In this document: piece by piece, positions 16,401 to 25,098 of the stretch
Numbering within the stretch: position 1 is the stretch's first letter
Layout: the number at the start of each line of letters is the position of its first letter
From: Candidatus Binatia bacterium
GTDB taxonomy: Bacteria > Desulfobacterota > Binatia > HRBIN30
Direction of reading: 5' to 3'
Assembly: GCA_026004215.1 (NCBI GenBank)
Contig: BPIR01000002.1
Location: 113,844 to 177,843 of the forward strand
DNA: 64,000 nucleotides
Translations under genes and position numbers: made by a program
The notes under the pieces: generated by a model
Seen by the model: the letters and a program-made list of their open reading frames with translations, nothing else
The model's database searches: none
Told to the model about the DNA's origin: nothing

Positions 16401-18314
16401 ATGAATCCCTACCGCAGCCGGATCACCACGCAAGGCCGACACATGGCTGGAGCGCGCGCGCTCTGGCGTGCGACGGGCATGCAGGATGCGGATTTCCACA
16501 AGCCCATTGTCGCCATAGCCAACAGCTTCACCCAATTCGTTCCTGGTCACGTTCACTTGCACGACGTCGGGCAGCGGTTGAAAAAAGTGATTGACGCGGC
16601 CGGCGGCTGGGGTGTCGAATTCAACACGATTGCCGTGGACGACGGCATCGCCATGGGTCATGGGGGAATGCTGTACTCGCTACCCAGCCGAGACCTCATC
16701 GCGGACAGCGTCGAATACATGGTGCAAGCGCATGTAGCGGACGCACTCGTGTGCATCTCGAACTGCGACAAGATCACTCCGGGAATGCTCATGGCCGCCA
16801 TGCGCCTCAACATCCCCACGATCTTCGTTTCCGGCGGCCCCATGGAAGCCGGCACATCCGCAGGAACGCACGACGCCCACGGCAATCCTTTACCGCCGCG
16901 CAAACTCGATCTGATCGATCCGATGATTGCTGCGGGGGATGACCGCGTGAGCGACGAAGAGTTGCTGGAAATGGAGCGCTCGGCCTGCCCGACTTGTGGC
17001 TCGTGCTCGGGCATGTTCACGGCGAACAGCATGAATTGCCTGAACGAGGCCCTGGGGATGGCCTTGCCCGGAAACGGCACGATCGTAGCCACCCACGCCG
17101 CGCGGTGGCAATTGTTCGAGACCGCGGGCCGGCTCATCGTGGAGATGGCGCGCCGCTATTACGAGCAAGGCGATACCAGCGTACTGCCCCGCAGCATCGC
17201 CACGTTCGAAGCTTTCGAGAATGCCATGACGCTCGACATCGCCATGGGCGGCTCGACCAACACCGTGCTCCACATCCTGGCCATTGCGCACGAAGCTGGC
17301 GTGCCGTTCACGATGAGCGACATCGATCGCCTATCGCGGCGGGTACCCAATATTTGCAAGGTCGCTCCTTCGTCGCACTACCATGTCGAGGACGTCAACC
17401 GCGCCGGCGGAATTTTCACGATCCTCGGCGAGCTCGACCGCGCTGGCTTGATCCACCGGCACGTTCCCACCGTACACAGCCGCACCATGGGTGAGGCGAT
17501 TGACGCAAACGACGTGCGCCGCCCCACCGCTACGGCAGAGGCCCGCCAACGCTCGCTCGCGGCGCCGGGCGGCGTGCGCACCACGGTGGCCTTTTCGCAG
17601 GCAACATACTACGCAGAGTTGGACAACGACCGCTCCCACGGTTGCATTCGCAGCGTGGAACACGCCTATAGCCAGGATGGCGGACTCGCCGTGTTGTACG
17701 GCAATTTGGCACCGGACGGCTGCATCGTGAAGACCGCTGGGGTAGACGAATCCATCTGGGTCTTCGAAGGGCCGGCCAGAGTGTTCGAATCCCAAGAAGA
17801 TGCGTGCCAAGCCATCCTTAACGATCGAATTCGACCTGGAGACGTAGTCGTGATTCGCTACGAGGGGCCGAAGGGCGGGCCGGGTATGCAAGAAATGCTG
17901 TACCCGACTTCCTACATCAAGGCAAAGCAGCTCGGGAAAGCATGCGCGCTCGTCACCGACGGGCGTTTCAGTGGCGGCACCTCGGGGCTCAGCGTCGGCC
18001 ACGTTTCGCCGGAAGCGGCCGAAGGGGGTACGATTGCTCTTGTCCGCGATGGCGACCGCATCCGCATCGATATTCCCAAACGAAAGATCGAACTGCTGGT
18101 GGACAAAGGCGAACTCAAACAGCGGCGCGTGGCGGAGATCGAACGCGGGCCAGCCGCCTGGAGCCCGCAAAACCGCCAACGGGTGGTGTCTCCCGCCTTA
18201 CAAGCCTACGCGCTGCTGACCACCAGTGCGGCTCGCGGTGCGGTACGCGATTTGAGCCAAGTGCGTCGCAACGGGCGCCGCTCTGCGAGCAACGGCCGGC
18301 GAAGCAGTCGTTAA
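16401..18314 (+). CDS. ilvD: Dihydroxy-acid dehydratase
   Basis: 637 residues. Iron-sulfur enzyme that dehydrates 2,3-dihydroxy-isovalerate and -methylvalerate in valine, leucine and isoleucine synthesis. Conserved blocks are all present: [64 protein letters not shown] (Cys122) and [19 protein letters not shown] (Cys196/199/202), and [19 protein letters not shown]. These cysteines hold the cluster in the E. coli-type enzyme. ATG 16401 follows a TGGAGG ribosome site. A short basic C-terminal tail (about 25 residues, Arg/Ser-rich) goes beyond the usual end. No other ilv genes are adjacent. Confidence 0.97.
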   Translation: MNPYRSRITTQGRHMAGARALWRATGMQDADFHKPIVAIANSFTQFVPGHVHLHDVGQRLKKVIDAAGGWGVEFNTIAVDDGIAMGHGGMLYSLPSRDLIADSVEYMVQAHVADALVCISNCDKITPGMLMAAMRLNIPTIFVSGGPMEAGTSAGTHDAHGNPLPPRKLDLIDPMIAAGDDRVSDEELLEMERSACPTCGSCSGMFTANSMNCLNEALGMALPGNGTIVATHAARWQLFETAGRLIVEMARRYYEQGDTSVLPRSIATFEAFENAMTLDIAMGGSTNTVLHILAIAHEAGVPFTMSDIDRLSRRVPNICKVAPSSHYHVEDVNRAGGIFTILGELDRAGLIHRHVPTVHSRTMGEAIDANDVRRPTATAEARQRSLAAPGGVRTTVAFSQATYYAELDNDRSHGCIRSVEHAYSQDGGLAVLYGNLAPDGCIVKTAGVDESIWVFEGPARVFESQEDACQAILNDRIRPGDVVVIRYEGPKGGPGMQEMLYPTSYIKAKQLGKACALVTDGRFSGGTSGLSVGHVSPEAAEGGTIALVRDGDRIRIDIPKRKIELLVDKGELKQRRVAEIERGPAAWSPQNRQRVVSPALQAYALLTTSAARGAVRDLSQVRRNGRRSASNGRRSSR

Positions 18315-18558
18315 CTCAGCCGCGCGAGTCACCCACGTTCGGCCCTGCCGTCCGCCACACCTCCCTCGGGTGTTGTTGTCCGGAGCCCACCGGCAGATGG
18401 CGAAAATCTCTCCATCGTGCCGAAACGGCCACCCGCCGTGCCAGCGAATCTGCCCCGGCGGCGCCGCCGAACCCGGCGACTTTCACCGGCTCTGGTGCAT
18501 CGCCAGGCGATCCTTGCCTCTCCGTAGGCGCCCACCTTTCGACTCCGAAGAGGGGAAA

Positions 18559-18647
18559 CGGAGAGGGAGGGATTCGAACCCTCGGTAGAGTTTTAGCCCT
18601 ACACACGCTTAGCAGGCGTGCGCCTTCGACCTCTCGGCCACCTCTCC
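18559..18647 (-). tRNA. tRNA-Ser (anticodon GCU)
   Basis: Minus-strand gene, about 89 nt. The acceptor arms ggagagg / cctctcc pair perfectly, with a G discriminator. The anticodon stem cacgc/gcgtg encloses loop ctgctaa, giving anticodon GCU. The T-arm has ggttcgaatccc. A long variable arm of the serine type is present. CCA is not encoded. It reads AGC and AGU codons. Confidence 0.95.
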
Positions 18648-18669
18648 AAGCGTCGGATTGCGGCCTTGC

Positions 18670-19440
18670 TTACCTTTCCCCATGACCGGCTGCAACTCTC
18701 CGCTGCTGCACGAGCGCGCGCAAGTACAGCGCATCCTGAACCGCAGCCGCCTCCACGTCGTTATTGAAGTACGCGTAACACGCCTTCCCGGCGCGCGCTT
18801 GCGCCCGCAGCCAGCGCGCCCAACGGCGTAGCCGCGGGCGGCTGTAGCGTCCCGCATAGCCGGGGATCGGGCCGTGGAAGCGCACGTACACGGCTGGGCC
18901 GACGCGCACCCGCGGCACGCGGAGACCCGGAAAGTCATGGACCACGAAAACGGCTCCAGCCTCCGCCAAGAGCTGGCGTACCCGCGGCTCGAACCAGCTC
19001 GGATGGCGGAATTCGAACGCATGCACATGACCGGGCGGCAATTGCGTCAAAAACGCGGCCAGCCGCTCGACGTTGCACTTCCACCCGGGAGGCAACTGAT
19101 ACAGGACAGGTCCGAGATGTTCGCCGAGCTCGGAAATTGTCCGAAAAAACTGATCGAGAATACGTTCGACTTCGTGCAGTTTCTTGCGGTGCGTGAGAAA
19201 GCGATTTGCCTTCACCGCAAACAGGAAGCCGGGCGGGGCCATTGCCCGCCAGTGGCGCACTACCTCGGGCGTCGGCATGCGGTAAAAGGTGCTGTTGATC
19301 TCGACGGTGTCGAAGTGTTGCGCGTAAAAGGGAAAGTACTGGTTGGCGGGCAAGCCTTCCGGGTAAAAGCGTCCCCGCCACCCCGTGTACTGCCAACCAG
19401 AACAACCGACGTAGATGGGCGCTAACGACTCGGCTGCCAT
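18670..19440 (-). CDS. DUF72 (YecE-like) protein
   Basis: 256 residues from ATG 19440. The family signature is complete: IYVGCSGWQYTGWRGRFYPEGLP near the N-terminus, VEINSTFYRMP, FLFAVKANRFLTH, the L-Y-Q-L-P-P-x-W block, AFEFRHPSWF, VRFHGP, and a C-terminal AYFNNDVEAAAVQDA. The fold is predicted to be a TIM barrel; the reaction is unknown. The start overlaps the end of the upstream radical SAM gene by 19 bp, so the two are co-translated. Confidence 0.9.
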   Translation of the reverse strand: MAAESLAPIYVGCSGWQYTGWRGRFYPEGLPANQYFPFYAQHFDTVEINSTFYRMPTPEVVRHWRAMAPPGFLFAVKANRFLTHRKKLHEVERILDQFFRTISELGEHLGPVLYQLPPGWKCNVERLAAFLTQLPPGHVHAFEFRHPSWFEPRVRQLLAEAGAVFVVHDFPGLRVPRVRVGPAVYVRFHGPIPGYAGRYSRPRLRRWARWLRAQARAGKACYAYFNNDVEAAAVQDALYLRALVQQRRVAAGHGER

Positions 19441-20528
19441 ATCCCCGCAATCGCCGCACCACAATCCGGGCAGCGGCCGTCTGCAATGCGGTTCGCCAGC
19501 AGCGTGAAGCCATATCGCCCCACGAGCAACGCGTGACACTCGGGGCAATATGTGTTCTCGCCGCCTTCGCCCGGCACGTTTCCCTCGTACACGAAACGCA
19601 ACCCCGCTGCGATGCCGATTTCCCGCGCGCGGCGCAAGGTGGCAACGGGCGTGCGCGGGCGGTCGAGCAGCCGGTAGGTGGGGTAAAACTGGGTGACGTG
19701 CCAGGGCAGATCACGATCCACACTGGCCAAAAATTCGGCAATGGCCCGCAGCTCCTCGTCGCTGTCGTTGTGCTGCGGGATCACCAGCGTCGTCACCTCC
19801 ACCCACACCCCGAGCGACTTGTAGCGGCGAATGTTCTCCAACACGGGTGCCAGGCGCGCTCCCGTCATTTGCTTGTGCGCCGTGTCGCGAAAACTCTTGA
19901 GGTCAATGTTGGCCGCATCGAGGTACGGAGCGATCGTCTCCAGCGCTTCCTTGCCGATGTAACCATTGGTCACGAACACGTTCCGCAACCCGCGGCTGTG
20001 GGCCAGCCGAGCGGTATCGAGCGCAAACTCGTAGAAAATCGTCGGCTCGGTGTAGGTGTACGAAATGCTGCGGCATCCGCTGCGTAGCGCGGCATTGACG
20101 ACCTCTTCGGGACTGACATCTTCGCCCGGAATGCGCGCGCCCGCCTCACGCAGGGTCAAGCACAGCACTTCAGGGTCGTCACCCGCGCCATCGTCACTCC
20201 CGGCCGTGACCACGCCTTTTTCTTTCGGTGCCTGCGAGATTTCGTAGTTTTGGCAGTGCAGACAGCGGAAATTGCATCCGACGGTGGCGATCGAGTACGA
20301 CAACGACCCAGGGAGAAAGTGAAACAGAGGTTTCTTCTCGATCGGGTCAACGTGCCGGGCCACCAGCCGGCCGTACACCAGGGTAAACAGTTTCCCTTCG
20401 ACATTGACCCGCACCCCGCAAGCGCCGCGCCGGCCGCGCGAAATCTTGCAGTCGAGGGCGCACAAGGTGCACCGGACCTTGCCATCGGGAAGAGGGTGCC
20501 AAAACAGTGCCTCGCGAACGGAGCTCAT
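19422..20528 (-). CDS. amrS: AmmeMemoRadiSam system radical SAM enzyme
   Basis: 368 residues from ATG 20528 (an in-frame GTG lies at 20531). Radical SAM cluster motif C85-x3-C89-x2-C92 in VGCNFRCLHCQN. The N-terminal Cys set (CTLCALDC) and C-terminal pairs YCPECH and RCPDCG are typical of this pyruvate-formate-lyase-activating-like family. In many genomes it sits with AMMECR1 and Memo genes, which are absent here. Its substrate is unknown. It follows nrdJ by 15 bp and overlaps the DUF72 gene; an operon nrdJ-amrS-DUF72 is likely. The left edge of the window has a second member. Confidence 0.88.
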   Translation of the reverse strand: MSSVREALFWHPLPDGKVRCTLCALDCKISRGRRGACGVRVNVEGKLFTLVYGRLVARHVDPIEKKPLFHFLPGSLSYSIATVGCNFRCLHCQNYEISQAPKEKGVVTAGSDDGAGDDPEVLCLTLREAGARIPGEDVSPEEVVNAALRSGCRSISYTYTEPTIFYEFALDTARLAHSRGLRNVFVTNGYIGKEALETIAPYLDAANIDLKSFRDTAHKQMTGARLAPVLENIRRYKSLGVWVEVTTLVIPQHNDSDEELRAIAEFLASVDRDLPWHVTQFYPTYRLLDRPRTPVATLRRAREIGIAAGLRFVYEGNVPGEGGENTYCPECHALLVGRYGFTLLANRIADGRCPDCGAAIAGIWQPSR

Positions 20529-20546
20529 CACGGACCCCTGGCTTCC

Positions 20547-22283
20547 CTATACGGCACACTCGCGGCATTCGGCTAGGGCGGCATCATCCACCAACGAGAG
20601 AACCTGCCCGGGACGGCTTCCGTAACGGTACACAGTGATTCCCTTCAAGCGGTACTCGCGCGCCAGTAGGTAAATCGAACGCACTTGCTCGGGCGTTGCA
20701 TCTGCGGGGAGGTTGATGGTCTTCGAAACCGCCGCATCAATGTAGGCCTGGAACTGCGACTGCATCCGCAAGTGCCACTCTGGGGCAATTTCCAGCGCAG
20801 TGGGGAAACGCCGGCGGATTTCTTCCGGCAGATCCGACAAATCGCGGATCCGGCCGTGGGCCAAAACATGGTCGCGGACCTGCGGACCACGCTCTCCCAG
20901 CTCCTCGATGAGGCGTTCCACTGCCGGGTGAATTTCCATGAAGTGGCGGCCATCGAGGAGCCGGCGACACACCGCCAGCGCAAACAACGGCTCGATCCCG
21001 CTGGAAACCCCGGCAATCAGGCTGATCGTACCCGTAGGCGCGATGCAGGTCACGGTAGCGTTGCGCAATGCGCGGTAGCCCACGGCCGGCCAGATGCTTT
21101 CCGGAAAAGCGGGAAACGAACCCCGTGCCTTGCCCAGCTCCACCGACGCAATGCGAGCCTCGATACTGAGAAAGGTGACGATGTCGCCGGCCAACGAGAC
21201 CGCCTCGATCGAGTCGTACGGGATGCCCAAGTCGATCAGCAAGTCGGCAAAACCCATCACACCGAGGCCGATTTTGCGCGTGCGTCGTGTGGCCGCCTCG
21301 ATCTCGGGCGTGGGGTGAGCTGTTGCATCGATCACATTGTCGAGAAAAACGACGGCGTCCTGAATGGCTTCGCGCAGCGCGGGCCAATTCAAGTCGTTGC
21401 CCGCGCAAAAGCGCGGCAGGTTGATGGACGCGAGCACGCACGACTCGTTCGCGAGCAACGGCTGCTCCCCGCAGGGATTGGTAGCCTCGATGGTTCCGAG
21501 TGCGGGCACGGTGTGGTGCTTGTTGATCTCGTCGAGGAAGATCAGCCCCGGGTCTCCGCACTGCCAAGCGGCCTGGGCCATATGGTCGAGAAGTTCTCGT
21601 GGATCCACGTGGCGAACGATCTGACCGGTCCGCGGATTCACCAGAGGAAAAGGCTCGTTGCGGTCGTAGGCATCAAAGAACCCCTGGGTCATCCCGACAC
21701 TAATATTGAAGTTTTCCAAACGCCCCGGAGCGAGCTTGGCCCGGATGAACTCCTCGATATCCGGATGGGAAACGCGCAACACGCCCATGTTCGCGCCGCG
21801 TCGGCGACCGCCCTCGCGGATCACTGCGGTGGTGTGATCAAAAAGTTCCATGAACGAAACAGGCCCCGAAGTGATTCCCCCGGTGGACCGCACCCGGTCC
21901 CCGCGCGGGCGCAAGGAACTGAACGAAAAGCCCGTGCCCCCTCCGGTTTGGTGAATTTTCGCCATATGCCACAAGGTGGCAAAAATCGAGTCGAGAGTGT
22001 CCTCGAGCGGCAGCACAAAGCACGCTGCGAGCTGTCCATTCGGCAACCCAGCGTTCATCAGGGTGGGCGAGTTGGGTAGAAACTCCAGGCGGATCAAGCG
22101 ATGGTAAAATCGCTCTTCCCACTCTTCCGCGGATTCACCGTACAGTGTCGCCGGCGCGGCCACCGCTCGTGCGACCCGGCGCAGCATCCCGGCAGGATCT
22201 TCGATCAGCTCGCCGCTCTCGTTCCGCAACAGATACCGCTCTTCCAAAACGGCCAACGCGGCGGGGGAAAAGCGAGGCTCCAT
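20547..22283 (-). CDS. nrdJ: Adenosylcobalamin-dependent (class II) ribonucleoside-diphosphate reductase
   Basis: 578 residues. Makes deoxyribonucleotides using B12 radical chemistry, independent of oxygen. Motifs: PNSPTLMNAG, C88 in LAACFVLP, the phosphate-binding HQTGGGTGFSFSSLRP, NPCGEQPLL with Cys271 and Glu273 (thiyl radical and proton relay), C282, and IAPTGTISLIAG. The C-terminus ends CRECAV, a short C-x2-C tail likely to carry electrons in. The protein is at the short end of the NrdJ family. ATG 22283 starts the conserved N-terminus. It is divergent from the DUF488 gene with 158 bp between; no B12 riboswitch or NrdR box was recognised there. Confidence 0.93.
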   Translation of the reverse strand: MEPRFSPAALAVLEERYLLRNESGELIEDPAGMLRRVARAVAAPATLYGESAEEWEERFYHRLIRLEFLPNSPTLMNAGLPNGQLAACFVLPLEDTLDSIFATLWHMAKIHQTGGGTGFSFSSLRPRGDRVRSTGGITSGPVSFMELFDHTTAVIREGGRRRGANMGVLRVSHPDIEEFIRAKLAPGRLENFNISVGMTQGFFDAYDRNEPFPLVNPRTGQIVRHVDPRELLDHMAQAAWQCGDPGLIFLDEINKHHTVPALGTIEATNPCGEQPLLANESCVLASINLPRFCAGNDLNWPALREAIQDAVVFLDNVIDATAHPTPEIEAATRRTRKIGLGVMGFADLLIDLGIPYDSIEAVSLAGDIVTFLSIEARIASVELGKARGSFPAFPESIWPAVGYRALRNATVTCIAPTGTISLIAGVSSGIEPLFALAVCRRLLDGRHFMEIHPAVERLIEELGERGPQVRDHVLAHGRIRDLSDLPEEIRRRFPTALEIAPEWHLRMQSQFQAYIDAAVSKTINLPADATPEQVRSIYLLAREYRLKGITVYRYGSRPGQVLSLVDDAALAECRECAV

Positions 22284-22441
22284 TGTGGCTCCTTTTCGGA
22301 AAGAGGCTCTGGGATTTCAGCTACGGGATTCGAGAAATCTCTGCAAGTCGCCGCAAAGAAACATTGCGTCCCCGAGCGCTTTTTCCACCCCGAGGCTGAC
22401 GTTAACGACAACAACCGTCGCCAGGAGTAAAGTCTCGCCTT

Positions 22442-22828
22442 ATGTACGAGATTCGCGTCAAGCGGGCCTACGACCCGCCCGCACCCACCGACGGGTTCCG
22501 CGTTTTGGTGGACCGACTGTGGCCGCGCGGCCTGAAAAAAGAAACGGCCCGAATTGACCTGTGGCTCCAGGATATCGCTCCGAGCGACCGCCTGCGGCGG
22601 TGGTTTGGTCATGACCCGAAGCGGTTTCCAGTGTTTCGCGAACGCTACCGGCGGGAACTCGAACAAAACACCGATGCCCTACGCCAGCTCCTCGACGTGG
22701 CCCGCAGCCATCCGGTGGTGACTTTGCTGTACGGCACGCGCGACCCCTTGCACAATCAGGCCGTCGTGCTGCGCGAATTTGTGCGGGAGCAATTGGCGCG
22801 ACAGTCGCACACGCGCCGGCAGCCATAA
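22442..22828 (+). CDS. DUF488 family protein (YeaO-like)
   Basis: 128 residues. The family core is clear: YEIRVKRAYDPP near the start, RVLVDRLWPRGLKKE, DLWLQDIAPSDRLRRWFGHDP, RFPVFRERYRREL, and VVTLLYGTRDPLHNQAVVL. Cytoplasmic, function unknown. The C-terminus is Arg/Gln-rich. It starts a plus-strand run with the acyl-CoA dehydrogenase 91 bp downstream. Confidence 0.9.
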   Translation: MYEIRVKRAYDPPAPTDGFRVLVDRLWPRGLKKETARIDLWLQDIAPSDRLRRWFGHDPKRFPVFRERYRRELEQNTDALRQLLDVARSHPVVTLLYGTRDPLHNQAVVLREFVREQLARQSHTRRQP

Positions 22829-22919
22829 CCGGCAGCGGGCTCGCCGGGGCGCTGGCCACGGTATCCTCCACGACCCGGCTGGCCTTGTACTCCGCCCGCC
22901 TCTTTCCGACAATGAACCC

Positions 22920-24128
22920 ATGAACGACCGCCGAGACGAACGCACGTGGTGGAAGGAGTTCCCCCTGCACGCCCCCACGGAAGAACACCGCCTCCTGTTG
23001 CAAACGCTAGAAGCCTTCGTGCGCGACGAGGTGGAACCACAAGCGCAAAGCTTCAATCGCGACGAACGGTTCAATCGTGCATTGTTCCAGCGCGCGGGAG
23101 AGCTCGGATTACTGGGACTGACGGTTCCCGTCGAAGAAGGCGGTGCCGGTCTCGACGCTACCGCCACAGTGCTCGTGCACGAGGCCTTGTCGTGGTCCGA
23201 TCCTGGCTTTTGCTTGGCTTACCTGGCCCACGCCGTGCTGTTCGTGCACAACTTTGCCACTAACGCCAACCCCGAACAAAAACGGCGCGTACTTCCCAAA
23301 GTCATCTCCGGCGAATGGATCGGCGGCATGTGCATGACCGAACCCGAGGCCGGCACCGATGTGCTCGGGATGCGCAGCACGGCCGAGCGCCGGGGGGATC
23401 ACTACGTGCTCAACGGGCGCAAGATGTTCATCACCAATGGGGCAGTGGACGATCATACGCTCGGAGACGTGTTTCTCGTCTACGCCAAGACCGGAGGAAA
23501 GATCAGCACCTTCCTCGTGGAGAAAGGTTTTCCTGGATTTTCTCTGGGCCAGCGCCTCCACGACAAGCTGGGCATGCGTGCCTCGATGACCGCCGAGCTC
23601 GTGTTCGACCAGTGCGCGGTGCCCGTTGCGAACCTCATCGGCCAAGAGGGCGAGAGCCTGCAACACATGATGCGCAACCTCGAAATCGAGCGTGTTGCCC
23701 TGGCCGGAATGTCCCTGGGCATCGCGATGCGTTGCTTGGAAACGATGGTGCACTATGCCAACGAACGCAAGGCGTTTGGCGTACCGCTGCGCGAACACGG
23801 ACAAATTCAACGCTACATCGGCGATTCCTACGCCGAATTCCGCGCTGCCCGAAGTTACGTGTACGATGTCGCCCGCCGACTCGACTTGCGCTCGCTCGGC
23901 AACCGTGCGGACGCGGACGGCGCCAAACTCTTTGCCGCTCGTGTCGGCAAGGAGATTGCGGATCGCGCCATTCAAGTGCTGGGCGGCTACGGGTATATGG
24001 GTGAGTATGTCGTGGAGCGCTTGTGGCGCGACGCCAAGCTCATCGAAATTGGCGGCGGCACCCTGGAGGCGCACCAGAAAAATATCACCAAGGACCTCTG
24101 CCGTGCTCCGGAATGGATCCGGCGTTAG
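22920..24128 (+). CDS. Acyl-CoA dehydrogenase (isovaleryl-CoA dehydrogenase-like)
   Basis: 402 residues from ATG 22920. FAD enzyme that forms the alpha-beta double bond of acyl-CoA. Motifs in order: N-terminal helical domain, CMTEPEAGTDVLGM (FAD and substrate site), YVLNGRKMFITNG, HDKLGMRASMTAELVFDQCAVP, YANERKAFGVPLREHGQIQ, and VLGGYGYMGEYVVERLWRDAKL with IGGGTLEAHQ. The layout fits short-branched-chain members, but substrate cannot be fixed from sequence. The frame is open further upstream; that part has no conserved sequence. The next gene begins 4 bp after its stop. Confidence 0.93.
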   Translation: MNDRRDERTWWKEFPLHAPTEEHRLLLQTLEAFVRDEVEPQAQSFNRDERFNRALFQRAGELGLLGLTVPVEEGGAGLDATATVLVHEALSWSDPGFCLAYLAHAVLFVHNFATNANPEQKRRVLPKVISGEWIGGMCMTEPEAGTDVLGMRSTAERRGDHYVLNGRKMFITNGAVDDHTLGDVFLVYAKTGGKISTFLVEKGFPGFSLGQRLHDKLGMRASMTAELVFDQCAVPVANLIGQEGESLQHMMRNLEIERVALAGMSLGIAMRCLETMVHYANERKAFGVPLREHGQIQRYIGDSYAEFRAARSYVYDVARRLDLRSLGNRADADGAKLFAARVGKEIADRAIQVLGGYGYMGEYVVERLWRDAKLIEIGGGTLEAHQKNITKDLCRAPEWIRR

Positions 24129-24132
24129 GCCA

Positions 24133-25098
24133 GTGCGCCAGCGCGACCTCATCCTACCCTCCACGCTCGTGCTCCTCTTTGCATCGGGCGCCTTGCTCGT
24201 CGCCGAGTACGCGCCCCGTACGGCCTGGGCGGACCCGGCTGTGCGGTTCTTCTTCGCGGGCGACGGCCGCCTGAGCCTCGTTCACGGCCATTTCGAAGAG
24301 CATCTCGACGTCCGGTATCGCCGTGCGGACGGTTCGTACGATCCGGCGGCGCGCGCGGCCATTGATCGCTTCTTCCGCTCGCGAGGCGACGGTAAAGTCG
24401 AAGCGATCCCGCTGCGGCTGATCGAGCTGCTCTCCTACATTCAATCCCGTTACCGGCTGCGCCGCATGGTGCTGCTTTCCGGATACCGCAGTCCCGAGTT
24501 CAACGAGGCCTTGGGAACGCAAGGGCAAGCGGTGGCTCTAGCCTCGTTGCACACGCAGGCGCTCGCCGCCGACCTGGCCATTCCCGACGCCGACCTGCGC
24601 AAACTGTGGCTGCGCTTACGCGCAGAGGGGGTCGGCGGGGTCGGCCTGTACGCATCGCAACGCTTCCTGCACATTGACGTGGGTCCAGTGCGCTTCTGGG
24701 AGGAGACGACATCACGAGTGAGCGAGAAACTTTCGGCCGGCAACGCGCGCATTTTCGCTCGGAGCGATTTCGACCGTTACCCCTCGCTCGACGGAGCCCG
24801 CATCACGTTGCACAGCGTCACGGCATTCCCCCTGCGCATTGCCCGCCACATCGAAGGGGAGGCACACGGTCACGTCTTCGAAGCCCAGGTGGTGCCGTTG
24901 CAACCGCAACTCGACCGTGAGGGCGACTGCTGGGTGATCCGAGAGCCTTCCGCACGCTACGAATTCGAGGTGCGTGGAACCCCCACCGTTCCCCTCGAAC
25001 TCCATGGCCGGCGAATCGCCCTGCGTCTCGTTACGTGCAGCCCGCGGGTCGAACGCACGCCCGAGAACATTCCGACGAACACGATCGAGATTCGCTAG
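24133..25098 (+). CDS. DUF882/M15-like cell-wall peptidase (YcbK-like)
   Basis: 321 residues from GTG 24133, just after the dehydrogenase stop. A signal peptide or anchor (LILPSTLVLLFASGALLVAEYA) is followed by an M15_3-type domain: LLSGYRSPEFNEAL, SLHTQALAADLAIP and FLHIDVGPVRFWE supply the zinc ligands (His..Asp and H-x-D). The conserved set suggests an active D,D- or L,D-type peptidase on peptidoglycan. The C-terminal ~90 residues are an extra beta-rich region of unknown role. Its stop shares a CTAG palindrome with the stop of the convergent transporter gene. Confidence 0.85.
   Translation: MRQRDLILPSTLVLLFASGALLVAEYAPRTAWADPAVRFFFAGDGRLSLVHGHFEEHLDVRYRRADGSYDPAARAAIDRFFRSRGDGKVEAIPLRLIELLSYIQSRYRLRRMVLLSGYRSPEFNEALGTQGQAVALASLHTQALAADLAIPDADLRKLWLRLRAEGVGGVGLYASQRFLHIDVGPVRFWEETTSRVSEKLSAGNARIFARSDFDRYPSLDGARITLHSVTAFPLRIARHIEGEAHGHVFEAQVVPLQPQLDREGDCWVIREPSARYEFEVRGTPTVPLELHGRRIALRLVTCSPRVERTPENIPTNTIEIR

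Noticed and set aside
22284..22441. B12 riboswitch upstream of nrdJ
   Set aside because: No B12 box or matching conserved core found in the 158-bp spacer.
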